This document shows positions 5,600-6,640 of a DNA stretch of 6,640 nucleotides, one piece after another. A program made the translations under genes and the position numbers. The number at the start of each line of letters is the position of its first letter. The stretch's first letter is position 1. The stretch lies in the NCBI GenBank assembly GCA_030630445.1, contig DAOVNC010000200.1, positions 1 to 6,640 on the forward strand, written 5' to 3'. The notes beneath the pieces are model-generated. The model made no database searches, was not told the origin of the DNA, and saw only the letters and a program-made list of their open reading frames with translations. This DNA is from Kiritimatiellales bacterium (GTDB lineage Bacteria; Verrucomicrobiota; Kiritimatiellia; Kiritimatiellales; Pontiellaceae).

Positions 5600-6475
5600 A
5601 TGAGTAAATTTCTCCTTATTTTCATTTTCGGATTTTCAATCGTCGCGCATGCAGTTGAATATCGATCCTTCACTGACAAAGAAGGCCGAGAGATCAAGGC
5701 CAAGATTATTAAGGTGAATAAGGGAGCTAAGAAAGTCACTCTTGAGCGGGAGAACAAAAAGAAAGCCACCGTTGCCATCAATATCTTTTCAGAGGCAGAC
5801 CAAAAATATATCGAAGCTTGGTCTCCGTTTAATAAGGACGAGGAAAAGAAAACGGGAGAGTCCGAATCTAATCAAGCCACGCTTTCGAAAGCCTACATGA
5901 GAGAAATTGCTGAAAACTACTTGTTAATTATTGGTAACCCCAAGAAAGAGGTCGCTGAAGAACATAGGGACTATTTTATGCCAATAGTAAAAAGCGAGCG
6001 GGGGAGAACTCTAATAATAAAAAATGGGAAGGAGGGGACTCTTTCCAGAACGGGGAAAATCAAAGCGATCCAAGGAAATAATGTACTCATAACTATAACA
6101 GATAATCTTTTTGATCTAGGGTACTTGCAACTAACAGACGATGGGAAATTTAAATATGATGGGATATTCTGTCCACACCCCATCCACGAAGCCTTTTTAG
6201 AGTATGAAGGTCTAGAAAGTCTTGCTGAAATTGCTGTTTCCCCTAAGTTTGATCGTCTTAAACACGAAAAACCGAGGTTTACCAGATTATGTAAACTGGG
6301 TATTCCAACATTCGATTACTCACTAGACCTGAACCCTAATAGAAAAGCGAGAGAACTGAAGAAGATCAAGGAATGGTTGCTGGATCATGGTAAAGACTGG
6401 GATAATAGTGATCCTAAGACTCCACTTCCAGAAGATGTGTTCGACATTCTTTATGATAGATACAGGTATCGCTGA
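5600..6475 (+). CDS. exported protein with SHD1-like domain, otherwise unknown (291 aa)
   Basis: The start is ATG 5600: GAAGG (5588-5592) lies 7 bases upstream, and this start gives a clean signal peptide, MSKFLLIFIFGFSIVAHA, with an A-H-A cleavage site before VEYRS. The frame extends upstream to 5543, but that would bury the signal peptide. Residues 20-75 (YRSFTDKEGREIKAKIIKVN, 'kVTLERenkKkaTVaInifSEaDQkYIeaW') match the SHD1-like domain common in secreted proteins of Verrucomicrobia, Planctomycetes and relatives; its partner there is not known to me. An acidic/serine linker (about 78-95) follows, then a region I do not recognise, with beta-rich residues 126-190 (including 'KNGKEGTLSRTGKIKAI') and a charged helical end. 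The gene is AT-rich like the island, unlike the tsa region, and is probably cargo. No terminator is seen after it; intron sequence begins about 30 bases on. Confidence 0.85.
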   Translation: MSKFLLIFIFGFSIVAHAVEYRSFTDKEGREIKAKIIKVNKGAKKVTLERENKKKATVAINIFSEADQKYIEAWSPFNKDEEKKTGESESNQATLSKAYMREIAENYLLIIGNPKKEVAEEHRDYFMPIVKSERGRTLIIKNGKEGTLSRTGKIKAIQGNNVLITITDNLFDLGYLQLTDDGKFKYDGIFCPHPIHEAFLEYEGLESLAEIAVSPKFDRLKHEKPRFTRLCKLGIPTFDYSLDLNPNRKARELKKIKEWLLDHGKDWDNSDPKTPLPEDVFDILYDRYRYR

Positions 6476-6504
6476 AGATATGAAAATTAAAAAACAATTG
6501 CGAA

Positions 6505-6640
6505 ATCGGGTAAGGAGGGGTGTTTAGCCCCTCCTCCCCACACCACCGGACATGCGGGTCCGCATCCGGCGGTTCCTGCGGATGGTTCCAGTTAAGGAAC
6601 CAAGCTCGTTTGACCATGACATCCCATCGTCTCACGAACG
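6505..6640 (-). mobile_element. 3' end of a group II intron (domains V and VI), rest outside window
   Basis: On the minus strand, bases 6573 down to 6542 fold as a domain V hairpin. ACCGCCGG pairs with CCGGTGGT (one G-T pair within CGC, like the catalytic triad), there is a 2-nt bulge on the 3' side, and an upper stem ATGCG/CGCAT carries a GACC loop. A domain VI hairpin follows after a 2-base linker: AGGAGGGG/CCCCTCCT (8 bp) plus a basal GGG/CCC. A single bulged A (complement of 6511) lies 7 nt from an AT 3' end at 6505. Domain V architecture plus a bulged A at that distance is the defining 3' end of group II introns. Upstream (6584-6601) is a hairpin GGTTCC/GGAACC that may close domain IV. 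The maturase/reverse transcriptase gene, if any, would lie to the right of 6640. The intron sits about 30 bases after the SHD1-domain gene, in opposite orientation. Confidence 0.7.

Noticed and set aside
5431..5781. 116-codon minus-strand frame
   Set aside because: Antisense to the repeat region and the start of the SHD1-domain gene, which has a clear ribosome site and signal peptide.
6513..6535. AGGAGGGG/CCCCTCCT hairpin as terminator of the SHD1-domain gene
   Set aside because: It is followed by CCCC rather than a T tract, and it fits better as domain VI of the group II intron on the other strand.
6414..6635. 73-codon minus-strand frame across the right edge
   Set aside because: It consists of intron domains V/VI and antisense of the SHD1-domain gene end; no protein family signal.

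Overview
The window joins two very different stretches of a bacterial chromosome at a tRNA-Leu gene. Bases 1 to about 3118 are GC-rich and look like ordinary core chromosome. Bases 3206 to 6640 are visibly AT-rich and carry an integrase module, unknown genes and part of a retroelement. A TIGR03790-type protein, a secreted protein with an SHD1-like domain and the general gene style suggest the PVC superphylum (Verrucomicrobiota, Kiritimatiellota or Planctomycetota), with Kiritimatiellota most plausible. That placement is inferred from family distribution and was not tested.

Core part, plus strand: the 3' part of a TIGR03790-family gene (2-1342); tsaE (1355-1783) and tsaB (1780-2418), overlapping by 4 bases, which encode two partners in making the tRNA modification t6A; a 59-residue protein (2458-2637); and a nucleotidyltransferase pseudogene (2585-3039) broken by an in-frame stop and a one-base frameshift. 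A good promoter then drives tRNA-Leu(CAG) at 3119-3205, followed by a strong intrinsic terminator at 3219-3255.

Island part: a tyrosine recombinase gene (3152-4414, minus) ends inside the tRNA gene. Its last 17 codons and stop are the antisense of the tRNA 3' half, and the tRNA terminator is embedded in its coding sequence. Upstream of it, in one tight minus-strand operon, are a 59-residue MerR-type HTH (excisionase-like) protein at 4411-4590 and an unrecognised 166-residue protein at 4591-5091. The operon has its own promoter at 5121-5148. This is the classic end of an element integrated at the 3' end of a tRNA gene. The other attachment site is not in the window.

From 5149 to 5599 is an AT-rich region without a convincing gene but with several repeats: a 15-base palindrome, three exact copies of an 11-mer in both orientations, and a diverged 51-base direct repeat spaced 108 bases apart. 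It precedes a plus-strand gene for a 291-residue exported protein with an SHD1-like domain (5600-6475), probably island cargo. The right edge (6505-6640) holds, on the minus strand, what folds as domains V and VI of a group II intron, including a bulged adenosine 7 nt from the 3' end. The rest of that intron lies beyond the window.

I found no clear new defence or biosynthetic system. The most unusual features are the triple use of the DNA at the integrase/tRNA/terminator junction, the repeat cluster at 5357-5557, and the unknown proteins of the island.
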